From Pseudoflavonifractor sp. An85 (lineage in GTDB: Bacteria > Bacillota > Clostridia > Oscillospirales > Oscillospiraceae): a stretch of 64,000 nt of DNA. The notes under the pieces are model-generated. The model saw only the letters and a list, made by a program, of their open reading frames with translations, had not been told where the DNA came from and did no database searches. The stretch spans positions 89,936-153,935 of the forward strand of contig NZ_NFHE01000003.1 in NCBI RefSeq assembly GCF_002161235.1. The letters are read 5' to 3'. The translations under genes and the position numbers were made by a program. Positions 15,129-23,073 of the stretch are shown here, piece after piece; the stretch's first letter is position 1, and each line of letters starts with the position of its first letter.

Positions 15129-15397
15129 AAGTCTTCCTGCTCTGTACGGTCCGGGTGATAGGGTTGACCCCGTGCCAGGAGCCACGCTGTTTTGCGTGGT
15201 ATTCCCGCCGGGCATTCTTACTGCGTTTGTCCAATGGAATCAACTGCGTCACAGCTGATCATCTCCTTCTTTTTGTCTTGGTGTGATCACCCCAGAGGGC
15301 ATAGCGCAGCAATAGCTGGCTGATATACTGATGGCACCGTGAATGTTCCCATAGCAGACTCCTCTATAACGATTTCATTACAAATGGCAAAGATCAC

Positions 15398-15448
15398 TTG
15401 CTATTTCAGAGCACATCAGGTATGCTAAGATACTCCGCTGAGGCGGAG
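15398..15448 (+). promoter_or_regulatory. Promoter and small inverted repeat before the XRE gene
   Basis: TTGCTA (15398-15403), 17-bp spacer, TATGCT (15421-15426); just downstream CTCCGC/GCGGAG (15433-15448) forms a small dyad that could be an operator for the XRE protein. Confidence 0.45.
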
Positions 15449-15475
15449 ACATCCTAATGAATGGAGGCGATCCAT

Positions 15476-15814
15476 ATGTCCATGATTCAGTTTCCTGTCA
15501 TCGATCCTGTGGCTACCGGGGCGAATATCTGCCGACTCCGGAAGGATCGCGGCCTGACAGTCCGAGATCTCCAGCACTATTTCGGATTTGAGGAGCCGCA
15601 AGCCATCTACAAATGGCAACGGGGCCAGAGCCTTCCCAGTGTAGATAACCTCTATGCACTGAGCGCTTTGCTCCAGGTGCCGATGAACGAGATCATCATC
15701 TCCACTTCTCATATCGTTTCTTTGGAGCAGCAGGCAGCCGCCTGCTGCTCAGGTCTTTTTATGTGGAAATTTCTTCAGGTACAGTGGGCATGGCAGAATT
15801 TCAAAACCGCTTAG
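15476..15814 (+). CDS. XRE-family helix-turn-helix regulator
   Basis: A 112-residue DNA-binding protein. Residues about 15-67 form a helix-turn-helix of the Cro/CI type: GANICRLRKDRGLTVRDLQ, then EPQAIYKWQRGQSLPSVDNL. The tail is short and cysteine-containing, without a recognised effector domain. ATG at 15476 follows GGAGG by eight bases. It is a lone gene with its own promoter. Such proteins in integrative elements usually repress element genes, but its target is unknown. Confidence 0.7.
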   Translation: MSMIQFPVIDPVATGANICRLRKDRGLTVRDLQHYFGFEEPQAIYKWQRGQSLPSVDNLYALSALLQVPMNEIIISTSHIVSLEQQAAACCSGLFMWKFLQVQWAWQNFKTA

Positions 15815-16175
15815 ATCCTTATCCGCCTGTGTCCATAGGCCTGCCGCGATCCTGCCGGACGGCCGCAGCCCTTGGGTGAACAAGCGACTTCATAAAGAGA
15901 ATATCACGCCATTATGGCAAATATCAGAGAAGCGTAAGGTCGAATCCTGCTTTTGACAATGGATGTGTGTTAGAAATGACAGTATTTCGGTGGACGAGGA
16001 TGGAGTCGACTGACGAGCCTTTCACAATGAGTTATGAGCTCATGTTGCATTCATCAGATGCAGTCCATTCTTTGCCGGGGGATGCGCAGCATCATAATTC
16101 ATCTGCGCCTGAACCGATCATCACTGCCTATCCATTCTGCCACGCCCACCACACCTGAAGGTGTGGTGACGGCAT
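15815..16175. other. Gene-free stretch, one hairpin
   Basis: No supported gene. A near-perfect hairpin, CACCACACCT and its complement with a 2-base loop, lies at 16147-16168, just downstream of the minus-strand gene at 16176. It lacks a T-run on either side, so it is a weak terminator at best. Confidence 0.5.
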
Positions 16176-16817
16176 TTATGCAGCCGTGCTCTTTTCGATG
16201 AAGTCGCTGAGGATGTCCTCAAAGCTGTCATTCATGTCAAAGGGCGGCTCATAGGATACCTCGGTGTTGACCAGACACTTGTCCAGGGACATGGAGATCT
16301 CGTCGGCCCTCTTGCTGAGCGCCGTGGCCATGCCTCGGATCTTGTTCCGGTCAAAGTCGATGGTGGTGACCTGCGTGGCATCACAGCGGTAGGAGACCTG
16401 GTTTCCCTCGCCGTTGAATCGGAAGCCGGAGCCTCCGCCGGCAATGGTCTTTTCACTGTTGCGAAGCATGGTCATGTGGCGGAATACCTCAGCCAACTCC
16501 TGACGCTGCCGGTTCAGGCCCACCTCGCTGTCCATATCCAAATCCAATGCGTTCTTGGCGGCATGGATAGCCCGGCACAATTTCTCCCGCTCCTCCAGCA
16601 AGGACATGAGGAAGGCGGCTACCTGGTTGGCATGGCCGGCATACTCACTGGGCGCAGTTTCCTCCACTACAGCATCCTGGGCATCGGACATGACCTTGCT
16701 CCGAAGATGAGTGGTCTTGACCTTGACGATATTGCGTCGGTCCTGAAGGATGGCAGTGGCCTCACACATCAGGCCTTTCAGTTTATTCTGGAATCGAAAC
16801 GCATCTTTCATATTCAT
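16176..16817 (-). CDS. Hypothetical helical protein
   Basis: A 213-residue, mostly helical, acidic protein with a good GGAGGT site before its start. Long amphipathic stretches (about residues 50-115) suggest a coiled coil; AGGGSGFRFNGEGNQVSYRC near 126-145 is a beta-like insert, and a last helix is acidic. It contains no membrane segment or known enzyme motif. I do not recognise it; such proteins are common as orphan genes in Clostridia elements. No operon partner is visible. Confidence 0.6.
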   Translation of the reverse strand: MNMKDAFRFQNKLKGLMCEATAILQDRRNIVKVKTTHLRSKVMSDAQDAVVEETAPSEYAGHANQVAAFLMSLLEEREKLCRAIHAAKNALDLDMDSEVGLNRQRQELAEVFRHMTMLRNSEKTIAGGGSGFRFNGEGNQVSYRCDATQVTTIDFDRNKIRGMATALSKRADEISMSLDKCLVNTEVSYEPPFDMNDSFEDILSDFIEKSTAA

Positions 16818-17012
16818 GGATCATACCTCCCTATGTCACTCCCCGGCGGAACGATTTGATGGGTCAAGCATACTCCAAACTTGATCAATTGTCATTGAAC
16901 TGCTGGTTGAATATGGCGAGGTTTGCTTTTTCGTGCGTTATAGGCGGTTCCGGCTTGGCCGTGGCCGTTTCCATGAAGCCGCTGGCATTCTCTGCCGTTC
17001 CTGGCTGTATGT

Positions 17013-17055
17013 CTACGCTGCGTAGGTTGTGGAGCCGCACCTCTCCTGTTATAAT
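17013..17055 (+). promoter_or_regulatory. Promoter with palindromic operator for the XRE/desulfoferrodoxin-like gene
   Basis: CTACGCTGCGTAG (17013-17025, perfect dyad around a central T) abuts TTGTGG (17027-17032); a 17-bp spacer leads to TATAAT (17050-17055). The operator position next to -35 fits self-regulation by the gene product. The same block recurs at 14700. Confidence 0.65.
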
Positions 17056-17088
17056 CTCGATAAAATCTTTGTACAGGAGACCAAACTC

Positions 17089-17676
17089 ATGAACTTATAT
17101 GTCACCGGCAACACCATCAAGCAGCTGCGGGAGCAGAAAAAGATGACGCAGGCAGAACTTGCAGATAAGATCGATGTCAGCAGCAAGACCATTTCCAAGT
17201 GGGAAACTGCCAAAGGACTGCCGGACATCTCACTCATCGAGCCTCTCTCCTCCGCCCTGGGTGTCTCCGTCATGGAGCTGATGAAAGGTGATGCCGTCAT
17301 CAACCAAAATAAGTCCGCCAATCTGCTCCGCTCCAAACTGTATGTCTGCCCCATCTGCGGCAACGTCATTCACTCCATGGGCGATACCGTGATCAGCTGC
17401 TGCGGTGTTTCCCTTCCGGCTTTTGAGGCTGAACCGTTGGATGAACACCATGAAATCCAGATAGAACAGGTGGAAGATGAGCAGTTCATCACCGTCCATC
17501 ACCCCATGCACAAATCCCACTACATATCTTTTTTGGCCTACGTGACATCCAACAAGTTTCAGATGATGAAACTTTACCCGGAGGGAAATGCTGAATGCAG
17601 ATTCCGCTTCCAAGGCAGAGGATACCTCTACTGCTACTGCAATCGCCACGGACTAATGATGAAGCAAGTACGATAA
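17089..17676 (+). CDS. XRE regulator with C-terminal desulfoferrodoxin-like metal domain
   Basis: A 195-residue protein. Residues about 6-60 form a Cro/CI helix-turn-helix (LREQKKMTQAELADKI, then SSKTISKWETAKGLPD). After a linker comes a zinc-ribbon-like segment (CPICGNVI, CCGVSLP) and a region resembling the iron site of desulfoferrodoxin/neelaredoxin: HHPMHKSHYISFLAYV and YCYCNRHGLM supply His and Cys ligands in the order seen in superoxide reductases. A redox- or metal-sensing repressor is a reasonable inference. ATG at 17089 follows ACAGGAGA. It has its own promoter and a downstream hairpin. Confidence 0.75.
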   Translation: MNLYVTGNTIKQLREQKKMTQAELADKIDVSSKTISKWETAKGLPDISLIEPLSSALGVSVMELMKGDAVINQNKSANLLRSKLYVCPICGNVIHSMGDTVISCCGVSLPAFEAEPLDEHHEIQIEQVEDEQFITVHHPMHKSHYISFLAYVTSNKFQMMKLYPEGNAECRFRFQGRGYLYCYCNRHGLMMKQVR

Positions 17677-17720
17677 TTCGGCGTGACGACATTCGAAGTT
17701 TGAAACCCCATATTTTAATT

Positions 17721-17749
17721 AAAAAGCCGCCTATTCAGGCGATTTTTTG
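17721..17749 (+). terminator. Short intrinsic terminator
   Basis: AAAAGCCGCC-TATTCA-GGCGATTTTTT: a short GC stem followed by six T. It resembles the first part of the terminator after tRNA-Pro (shared AAAAGCCGCCTATT). Confidence 0.55.
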
Positions 17750-17778
17750 CGTTTTATCAAACTTGTATTTGGGATTAT

Positions 17779-18000
17779 TCATTTTACATCATACGGCTTG
17801 CTGTTGTTGGTTCGCCCGAGGATATAATCCGTGGACACCTTATAGTAGTCCGCCAATTTCAGAAGATGAATCACCGGAATGGTCTGAAAGCCACGCTCGT
17901 AGCGGGAATACACCGTCTGGGTGATCCCTAAAATTTCCGCCACATCCTCCTGCCGCAGATCCCTGTCCTCCCGCAAATCTCTCAGTCGTTGAAATAACAT
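17779..18000 (-). CDS. Small XRE-family repressor
   Basis: A 73-residue single-domain Cro/CI protein: RLRDLREDRDLRQEDVAEIL, then TQTVYSRYERGFQTIPVIHL, and the usual tail LADYYKVSTDYILGRTNNS. It is divergent from the 83-residue gene and the Fic gene, and the same 11-base sequence lies before both transcription units, so it probably represses itself and its neighbours. ATG at 18000 is taken; a GTG three codons earlier is possible. A fragment with the same carboxy terminus is found outside the element at 61837. Confidence 0.85.
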   Translation of the reverse strand: MLFQRLRDLREDRDLRQEDVAEILGITQTVYSRYERGFQTIPVIHLLKLADYYKVSTDYILGRTNNSKPYDVK

Positions 18001-18009
18001 ACCGCCCAC

Positions 18010-18101
18010 CGCCTTTAGTACTGATTGATACTATTGACGATACCGCAAATTTTCATTACAATGTCGATTGTAGAACTTATAAGTACTAAGGCGGTGGTTG
18101 C
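18010..18101. promoter_or_regulatory. Divergent control region with putative operator
   Basis: Contains ATTGATACTAT at 18024-18034, repeated exactly at 18453-18463 before the Fic gene, and a second near-match CTATTGACGATACC. AT-rich -10-like sequences face both ways. Likely site for the small XRE repressor. Confidence 0.5.
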
Positions 18102-18353
18102 ATGGAGCTGTATCAGGAAATCCTTTGTCATGTGTTGGCAAACGAAAAAATCCAGGTCTCCTTTCCGGAACTCATCCATACAGACGTAACAAAGATTGTG
18201 GAGTTGGAATGCTACAAGGCCCTGGGCAAAATTAAAGCCATCCTGGAGGATGACACATTGGCGGACAGCGAATGCTTTCAACAAATCGAGGAAATTGTCT
18301 GTGCCTTTGAGGCACTGGGTTCCAACGGCGGCAGCCGGCATGATTTTGGATGA
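18102..18353 (+). CDS. Small hypothetical protein upstream of Fic
   Basis: An 83-residue, mostly helical acidic protein following a GGCGGTGG site. Motifs are absent; it could be an antitoxin-like partner, since Fic toxins are often paired with small helical antitoxins, but it lacks the clear inhibitory motif and the Fic protein here carries its own. It reads in the same direction as fic with 131 bases between, which include the repeated putative operator, so they may be separately started but jointly controlled. Confidence 0.6.
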   Translation: MELYQEILCHVLANEKIQVSFPELIHTDVTKIVELECYKALGKIKAILEDDTLADSECFQQIEEIVCAFEALGSNGGSRHDFG

Positions 18354-18452
18354 CGACGAGTAACCGCCCGCTGAATATCAACAGATGATCCAGCGGCACA
18401 ATGCTTGTATAAACGCTTGCAACGGTGGAGATCCTTTGTTATACTGATACTA

Positions 18453-18463
18453 ATTGATACTAT
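18453..18463. promoter_or_regulatory. Second copy of the putative XRE operator, before fic
   Basis: ATTGATACTAT, identical to the copy at 18024-18034; it lies 22 bases before the fic start and would overlap its promoter. Confidence 0.45.
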
Positions 18464-18484
18464 GTCATATCAGAGGTGAACACC

Positions 18485-19654
18485 ATGGATGCCGGATTGT
18501 TTGCCAAGATGCTCTCCGACAAAAGCATCATCGACCTGAAAAAACTTGGCTACAAATACCCTCAGGCGGATCTGAAGGAATTTGTGGCGCTGCTTGACAG
18601 CGGTTTTTATAAGCCTCTGCCGCTAAAGGATTTCAATGGCAAGAATCTGGTCTATCTGGATTCTGTTGCCCAGGTTCAGCTGTCGGCGGCCAAGGTGCTG
18701 CTGACACCCCAGAGCAGCAGCCAGGTCTATGGCAGAAAGGCTATGGAGGACGAAATCCTCTCCACCTTCTCCATCGAGCAGATCGACACCTCACGGGACA
18801 GCGTCCGCAGGATTTTGTCCGGCTACGCCCCCATAAGCGAGAGTGAAAACCGTATCTACGGCATGAAGAAGGGTCTGGAGTTTATCAGTAATCCTCAGCA
18901 TACGATCAGCGAGGAGAGCATCCACCAGCTCTATGAGCTTACCATTGGGGCGCTTTTACCGGAGGAGGATCAGCTCCTGCCCGGCCATAAATACCGCCAT
19001 GACAGCGTGTATATTGTGGGTGACAAAGTGGAGCACACCGGCCTTCCCTGGCAGATGCTTCCGGAGTATATGGGGAATCTGGTGGAGTTTATCCATCAGG
19101 AATCCGCCATGAACGACCTGCTGAAAGCGGCGCTCATCCACTTCTACATTGCTTATCTGCATCCCTGGTTTGACGGCAACGGCAGAATGGCCCGACTGAT
19201 ACACCTGTGGTATCTGGTGCAGCAGCGGTATTCCTCCGCTCTGTTTGTTCCGCTGTCTGAGTATGTGGAGAAGAGCCGCCGGGGTTACTACAACGCCTAC
19301 ACATTGGCAGAGCAGAATGCGAAGATCAGCGGAGTCATGGATGTGACGCCTTGTCTGACCTATTTCATTGAAAATGTGTACCACAAGCTGGTCTCGGCTT
19401 TGCCCGATCCCAACACCACAGAAACCTTCCAGAACGCTTTGTCCCGGGGCGATGTCACAGAAAAAGAACAGGCCCTGTGGCAGTTTGTCCTCACCGCTTA
19501 TGGGGAAGGCCAGTTCTCCACCAAGCAGCTGGAAAAGGACTTTGGCAATGCGGCCTACGCAACCATCCGTGGATTTGTACTCAAGTTTGAAAAACTTGGG
19601 TTGCTGCGCTCTGCAAAATACGGCAATCGCATCAAGTATCAAATTGCAAAATAA
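18485..19654 (+). CDS. Fic-domain protein (adenylyltransferase-type)
   Basis: A 389-residue Fic protein. The active-site loop HPWFDGNGRMAR near residue 226 matches HPFx(D/E)GN(G/K)R, so AMP transfer from ATP to a target hydroxyl is expected. An amino-terminal inhibitory helix is likely in STFSIEQIDTSRDSVRRIL; the usual (S/T)xxxE(G/N) motif ends in Gln here. The carboxy terminus has a winged-helix-like region (STKQLEKDFGNAAYATIRGF), typical of stand-alone Fic proteins with DNA-binding tails. ATG at 18485 follows GAGGTG. Targets cannot be named. Confidence 0.85.
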   Translation: MDAGLFAKMLSDKSIIDLKKLGYKYPQADLKEFVALLDSGFYKPLPLKDFNGKNLVYLDSVAQVQLSAAKVLLTPQSSSQVYGRKAMEDEILSTFSIEQIDTSRDSVRRILSGYAPISESENRIYGMKKGLEFISNPQHTISEESIHQLYELTIGALLPEEDQLLPGHKYRHDSVYIVGDKVEHTGLPWQMLPEYMGNLVEFIHQESAMNDLLKAALIHFYIAYLHPWFDGNGRMARLIHLWYLVQQRYSSALFVPLSEYVEKSRRGYYNAYTLAEQNAKISGVMDVTPCLTYFIENVYHKLVSALPDPNTTETFQNALSRGDVTEKEQALWQFVLTAYGEGQFSTKQLEKDFGNAAYATIRGFVLKFEKLGLLRSAKYGNRIKYQIAK

Positions 19655-19662
19655 GCCTAAGA

Positions 19663-19698
19663 AGCGCCTTCCGAAACCCGCAGATTCCGGAAGGCGCT
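19663..19698 (+). terminator. Terminator after fic
   Basis: AGCGCCTTCCG and its complement form an 11-bp stem, followed by ATTCTTTG, the same tail seen after the hairpins at 32971 and 33825. Confidence 0.7.
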
Positions 19699-19738
19699 AT
19701 TCTTTGTTTATAGCTTGTTAAAAACTGATACGCCTACG
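19697..19738. repeat. Junction repeat, copy E
   Basis: CTATTCTTTGTTTATAGC followed by a TTAAAAAC and ACGCCTA stretch. It aligns over about 40 bases with 60628-60670 and over its first half with 33003, 33857 and 40545. It lies in the gap between fic and the next gene and touches the end of the acetyltransferase gene. Confidence 0.5.
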
Positions 19739-20183
19739 GGCTCAGCTCCCTTTGCAGGTACACCATGTCTACCAGCTGCACCCCACACTCATAGATGGGG
19801 TGGTCGTAGTGGTCAGTAAAAAAGTTCTTGACCAGATGGTGCCTACGAAATCCGCAGGATTCATAAAACGGAATCGTGGACGGGCTGTCTCCGGTGCCCA
19901 CCTGCAGCACCGTATACTGCTCCTTGTAAGTACGGACAAGGAAGTCCACCATGTTCTTTCCGTAGCCCCTGCCCTGAAAGGCAGGCTCCACGGCGAGGTT
20001 TTTCAGTTCCAGAATGCCGTCTCCCTCATCTGTCACCACACATTCGGCCTTGACGCCGTCGTCCTCCAACACATACATGGTTCCCCGCTCCAGATAGCGG
20101 TCGATCATGTTCTCCTGCTCGTCGGCCAGCAGCAGCAAATCCAGGTATCTCTTTTTGTCGGTTTCCACTTTTCTGATTTTCAT
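19734..20183 (-). CDS. GNAT-family N-acetyltransferase
   Basis: A 149-residue GNAT protein. LKNLAVEPAFQGRGYGKNMV is the acetyl-CoA pyrophosphate loop (motif A, Q/RxxGxG/A), and STIPFYESCGFRRHH is motif B. The substrate, small amine or protein amino group, cannot be told. ATG at 20183 begins the conserved MKIRKVE; an in-frame ATG four codons earlier has an adjacent purine-rich site too close to it. It is divergent from the WYL regulator at 20330. Confidence 0.8.
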   Translation of the reverse strand: MKIRKVETDKKRYLDLLLLADEQENMIDRYLERGTMYVLEDDGVKAECVVTDEGDGILELKNLAVEPAFQGRGYGKNMVDFLVRTYKEQYTVLQVGTGDSPSTIPFYESCGFRRHHLVKNFFTDHYDHPIYECGVQLVDMVYLQRELSP

Positions 20184-20289
20184 GGCATGATCCATCCTCT
20201 TCCCGACGGTCTTAGTGGGACTATGATACCATACGATATGAGCCGCTGCAATTCTTTGAGAAACATGACACACAGTTGTCGTGTTCTTG

Positions 20290-20298
20290 TGCTATAAT
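20290..20298 (+). promoter_or_regulatory. Extended -10 promoter of the WYL regulator operon
   Basis: TGCTATAAT: a TGn extension directly before a perfect TATAAT, 31 bases before the start codon. No -35 at proper spacing is evident, as expected for an extended -10 promoter. Confidence 0.65.
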
Positions 20299-20329
20299 GC
20301 AGTCAGAACCAGGAAAGGCGGTGGTTCCC

Positions 20330-21256
20330 ATGAAAATGGAGCGGCTTATCGGTATCCTGTCCATCCTACTCCAGCGGGAGAAGGTCACCGCCCCGGAGCT
20401 GGCGGAGCAGTTCGAGGTGTCCCGCCGGACCATCCAGCGTGACATTGAGTCCCTGTGCCGGGCAGGCATTCCCATCGCCACCACACAGGGTTCTGGGGGC
20501 GGCATCTCCATCATGGAGGGCTACCGGGTGGACCGCACGGTACTCACTGACCCGGAGATGCAGGCTATTCTGGCGGGGCTGCGAAGCCTGGACAGCGTCT
20601 GTGGCACCCAGCGTTACGCCCAGCTGATGGAAAAGCTGTCTGCTGGGACAGGCGGACTGGTAGCCGACGGCGCACATATACTCATTGACCTGGCTTCCTG
20701 GTACAAGACCAGTCTGCCACCAAAAATCGAGCGAATCCAATGGGCCATGGAGCAGCACCGCACCATCCGTTTCACCTACTTCTCTCCCAAGGAGGAATCG
20801 GTGCGCACCATAGAACCCTACTATCTGGTATTTCATTGGTCCACCTGGTATGTGTGGGGCTGGTGCCAAATGCGGGAGGATTTCCGCCTGTTTAAGCTCA
20901 ACCGTATGACGGAGCTTACCAGCGGTGAAGCCTTTGCTCCTCGCTGCGCCCCCCTGCCCAACCTGGAACCGGAACAGGTCTTTCCGGTAAAATACCAGGT
21001 CACCGTTCTCTTTGATCCATCCTGCCGCTGGCGGCTGGTGGAGGAATACGGGGCGGACTGTTTCACCGTAGAGCCAGACGGACGGCTGCGCTTCACCGGC
21101 GGGTTTCCCGATGGGGACAGCGTGCTCAGCTGGGTTTTGACCTTTGGAGATAAGGCGGAGCTGCTGGAGCCGGCAGAATTACGTGAGCAGCTACGGGAAC
21201 TGACCGAAACACTGGCCCATCGTTACCGAAAGGGGGATCATCATGGCCTCTCATAA
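20330..21256 (+). CDS. YafY-type HTH/WYL-domain transcriptional regulator
   Basis: A 308-residue regulator. Residues 1-58 are a DeoR-like winged helix (TAPELAEQFEVSRRTIQRDI), residues about 130-205 a WYL domain (RFTYFSPKEESVRTIEPYYL, WYVWGW) and the end a WCX extension. WYL proteins bind a small ligand or nucleic acid and control catabolic, stress or defence genes. ATG at 20330 follows GGCGGTGG. It heads a run of four or five small genes (TfoX-like, GyrI-like, NTF2-like, SRPBCC) that probably form its regulon, with the TfoX start overlapping its stop by 14 bases. Confidence 0.85.
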   Translation: MKMERLIGILSILLQREKVTAPELAEQFEVSRRTIQRDIESLCRAGIPIATTQGSGGGISIMEGYRVDRTVLTDPEMQAILAGLRSLDSVCGTQRYAQLMEKLSAGTGGLVADGAHILIDLASWYKTSLPPKIERIQWAMEQHRTIRFTYFSPKEESVRTIEPYYLVFHWSTWYVWGWCQMREDFRLFKLNRMTELTSGEAFAPRCAPLPNLEPEQVFPVKYQVTVLFDPSCRWRLVEEYGADCFTVEPDGRLRFTGGFPDGDSVLSWVLTFGDKAELLEPAELREQLRELTETLAHRYRKGDHHGLS

Positions 21257-21563
21257 GAATTTTGTGGACTATGTGGCCGAGCAGCTACGGGAAGCCGGAG
21301 CCATCCGCAGCCGGAAGATGTTCGGGGAATACGGTCTCTACTGCGACGAGGTGTTCTTAGCCGTCATCTGTGACGACCAGCTTTTTGTCAAGGTCACCCC
21401 GGCGGGGGAGGCGGCATTTCCCCATCTGCCCAAGGCTCCACCCTATGAGGGGGCTAATGACTACATCTGGGTGGAGGATGTGGACGACCGGGACACCATA
21501 ACCGCTCTTACCCGCCTCACCTGTCTGGCCCTTCAGGCCCAGCCAAAGAAGAGTAGGAAATAG
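21243..21563 (+). CDS. TfoX/Sxy N-terminal domain protein
   Basis: A 106-residue protein with the TfoX_N fold: RSRKMFGEYGLYCDEVFLAV, then DDQLFVKVTPAG and the acidic PYEGANDYIWVEDVDD. TfoX/Sxy regulates competence in Gammaproteobacteria, but stand-alone N-domain proteins in Firmicutes are of unknown function and frequently sit next to WYL or MerR regulators and GyrI-like proteins, as here. It overlaps the WYL gene by 14 bases, so it is translated from the same message. Confidence 0.8.
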   Translation: MASHKNFVDYVAEQLREAGAIRSRKMFGEYGLYCDEVFLAVICDDQLFVKVTPAGEAAFPHLPKAPPYEGANDYIWVEDVDDRDTITALTRLTCLALQAQPKKSRK

Positions 21564-21565
21564 CC

Positions 21566-22480
21566 GTGGCCTTTGACTATAAGAAAGAGTACAAGGAATT
21601 TTATCTGCCCCCCAGGACACCGAGCATCGTCACGGTACCGGCCATGAACTTCCTGGCCGTGCGTGGCCAGGGCGATCCAAATGAGGAGGACGGTGCCTAC
21701 AAACAGGCCCTGGAATTACTCTATACCTTGGCCTATACCATCAAAATGAGCAAGATGGGCAAGCACCAGCTAGAGGGTTACTTCGACTATGTGGTGCCGC
21801 CCCTGGAGGGTCTTTGGTGGCAGGAGGGCATTCACGGCGTGGACTACGCCCGCAAGAAGGACTTCCAATGGATCTCTCTCATCCGCCTGCCGGAGTTTGT
21901 GACGGAAGAGGCCTTCCGCTGGGCCGTCCGGGAGGCCTCAGAGAAAAAGCAGCGGGACTTCTCCGCAGCGGAGTTCTTCTCCTGGGAGGAAGGGCTGTGC
22001 GTCCAGTGTATGCACATCGGCCCCTATGACAACGAGCCCGCCACTGTGGCGGCCATGGAGGAGTATGCCACGGAACAGGGCTATGCGTTGGATTTCAGTC
22101 AGGGCCGGTTCCACCACGAGATCTACCTGAGCGATGTACGGCGGTGCCAGCCGGAAAAGATGAAAACCGTCATCCGACAGCCGGTGAAATGCGTGTCATG
22201 GAGTTGGAGGCAGCTATGGATATGCAGGAACAGAGGGAAGCACAGGTCCGCCGCTGGTTTTCCATGTGGCTGGACAAGCAGGACACAGGGATTGAGGAAC
22301 TCTTTGCCCCCGATGCCGTCTACATCGAAAGCTGGGGGCCGGAGTACCACGGCAGCAGAAAAATTAAACTATGGTTTGACGAGTGGAACACCCGGGGCAC
22401 CGTGGAACACTGGGATATCCGAGAGTATTTCCACAAGGGAGACCAGACCGTGGTGGAGTGGGCTTTCCGTTGCGCCATGA
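21566..22480 (+). CDS. GyrI-like small-molecule-binding protein, with out-of-family C-terminal read-through
   Basis: Residues 1 to about 205 are a GyrI-like/SOUL-fold protein (YKKEYKEFYLPPRTPSIVTV, EGYFDYVVPPLEGLWW, RFHHEIYLSDVRRCQPEKM, KTVIRQPVK), normally a drug- or toxin-binding domain. Family members stop about here. In this copy the frame runs on for about 100 low-quality residues (rich in Trp, Arg, Pro, Ser) that overlap the next gene in another phase, so the natural stop has probably been lost by a point change or small indel. GTG at 21566 follows AGTAGGAAA. The core domain should still fold. Confidence 0.75.
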   Translation: MAFDYKKEYKEFYLPPRTPSIVTVPAMNFLAVRGQGDPNEEDGAYKQALELLYTLAYTIKMSKMGKHQLEGYFDYVVPPLEGLWWQEGIHGVDYARKKDFQWISLIRLPEFVTEEAFRWAVREASEKKQRDFSAAEFFSWEEGLCVQCMHIGPYDNEPATVAAMEEYATEQGYALDFSQGRFHHEIYLSDVRRCQPEKMKTVIRQPVKCVSWSWRQLWICRNRGKHRSAAGFPCGWTSRTQGLRNSLPPMPSTSKAGGRSTTAAEKLNYGLTSGTPGAPWNTGISESISTRETRPWWSGLSVAP

Positions 22481-22644
22481 CGGACGGCACCATCCAGAGC
22501 TTTGACGGCCTTTCCCTCATCCGCTGGAACGAGGCGGGACAGATCTGCTTTTTGCAGGAATTCGGCTGCAACGAGAACCGCTACGACCCCTACGCCCAAG
22601 GGGACACCCCGGTGTTCCGGAGAGAGCAGGCATTGTGGTTTTGA
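22216..22644 (+). CDS. SnoaL/NTF2-like protein
   Basis: A 142-residue cone-fold protein: RRWFSMWLDKQDTGIEELF, VYIESWGPEYHGSRKIKLWF, VEHWDIREYFHKGDQTVVEW and the carboxy half with SFDGLSLIRWNEAGQI are SnoaL-like. Such domains act as enzymes or as ligand-binding proteins; no catalytic residue set is obvious. ATG at 22216 follows GGAGG by five bases; upstream in-frame ATGs at 22144 and after lack such a site and run inside the GyrI gene. It is part of the WYL-led gene run. Confidence 0.7.
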   Translation: MDMQEQREAQVRRWFSMWLDKQDTGIEELFAPDAVYIESWGPEYHGSRKIKLWFDEWNTRGTVEHWDIREYFHKGDQTVVEWAFRCAMTDGTIQSFDGLSLIRWNEAGQICFLQEFGCNENRYDPYAQGDTPVFRREQALWF

Positions 22645-22657
22645 AAGGAGCATTGGT

Positions 22658-23053
22658 ATGGCAACTTCCAGGGTGACAGAGTATTTTCCCTGCCCGGTGG
22701 AACAGGTGTGGCAGACGATAACTGATCTCACAAATACCGCCTGGCGCAGCGATTTGGCCCAGGTGGAAATCTTGGACGAAATCCATTTCGTGGAGCACGC
22801 CAAGAGCGGCTACGCCACAGACTTTACCGTCACGGCCTGGGAGCTACTTCGCCGCTGGGCCTTCACCATGGAAAACGGCAATATGTCCGGCTCCTGGGAG
22901 GGGATCTTCGAAGCGGCAGAGGGCGGTACCCGGCTCCATTGCACCGAGACGGTCAACGCCAAGCACTGGTGGATGCGCCCCTTTGTCCCCAGCTATCTAA
23001 AGCGTCAGCAGAAGCTGTATCTGGACGATTTGCGGCGAGAACTGCAAAAATAA
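22658..23053 (+). CDS. SRPBCC-family (START-like) protein
   Basis: A 131-residue START/Bet v1-like domain: VTEYFPCPVEQVWQTITDL is the opening strand and helix, RLHCTETVNAKHWWMRP precedes the long carboxy-terminal helix LKRQQKLYLDDLRREL. These proteins have a hydrophobic ligand pocket; function here is unknown. ATG at 22658 follows AAAGGAG. Last gene of the WYL-led run; the following regulator has its own promoter. Confidence 0.8.
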   Translation: MATSRVTEYFPCPVEQVWQTITDLTNTAWRSDLAQVEILDEIHFVEHAKSGYATDFTVTAWELLRRWAFTMENGNMSGSWEGIFEAAEGGTRLHCTETVNAKHWWMRPFVPSYLKRQQKLYLDDLRRELQK

Positions 23054-23073
23054 GCCGTGTTACTCTGCGTTGC

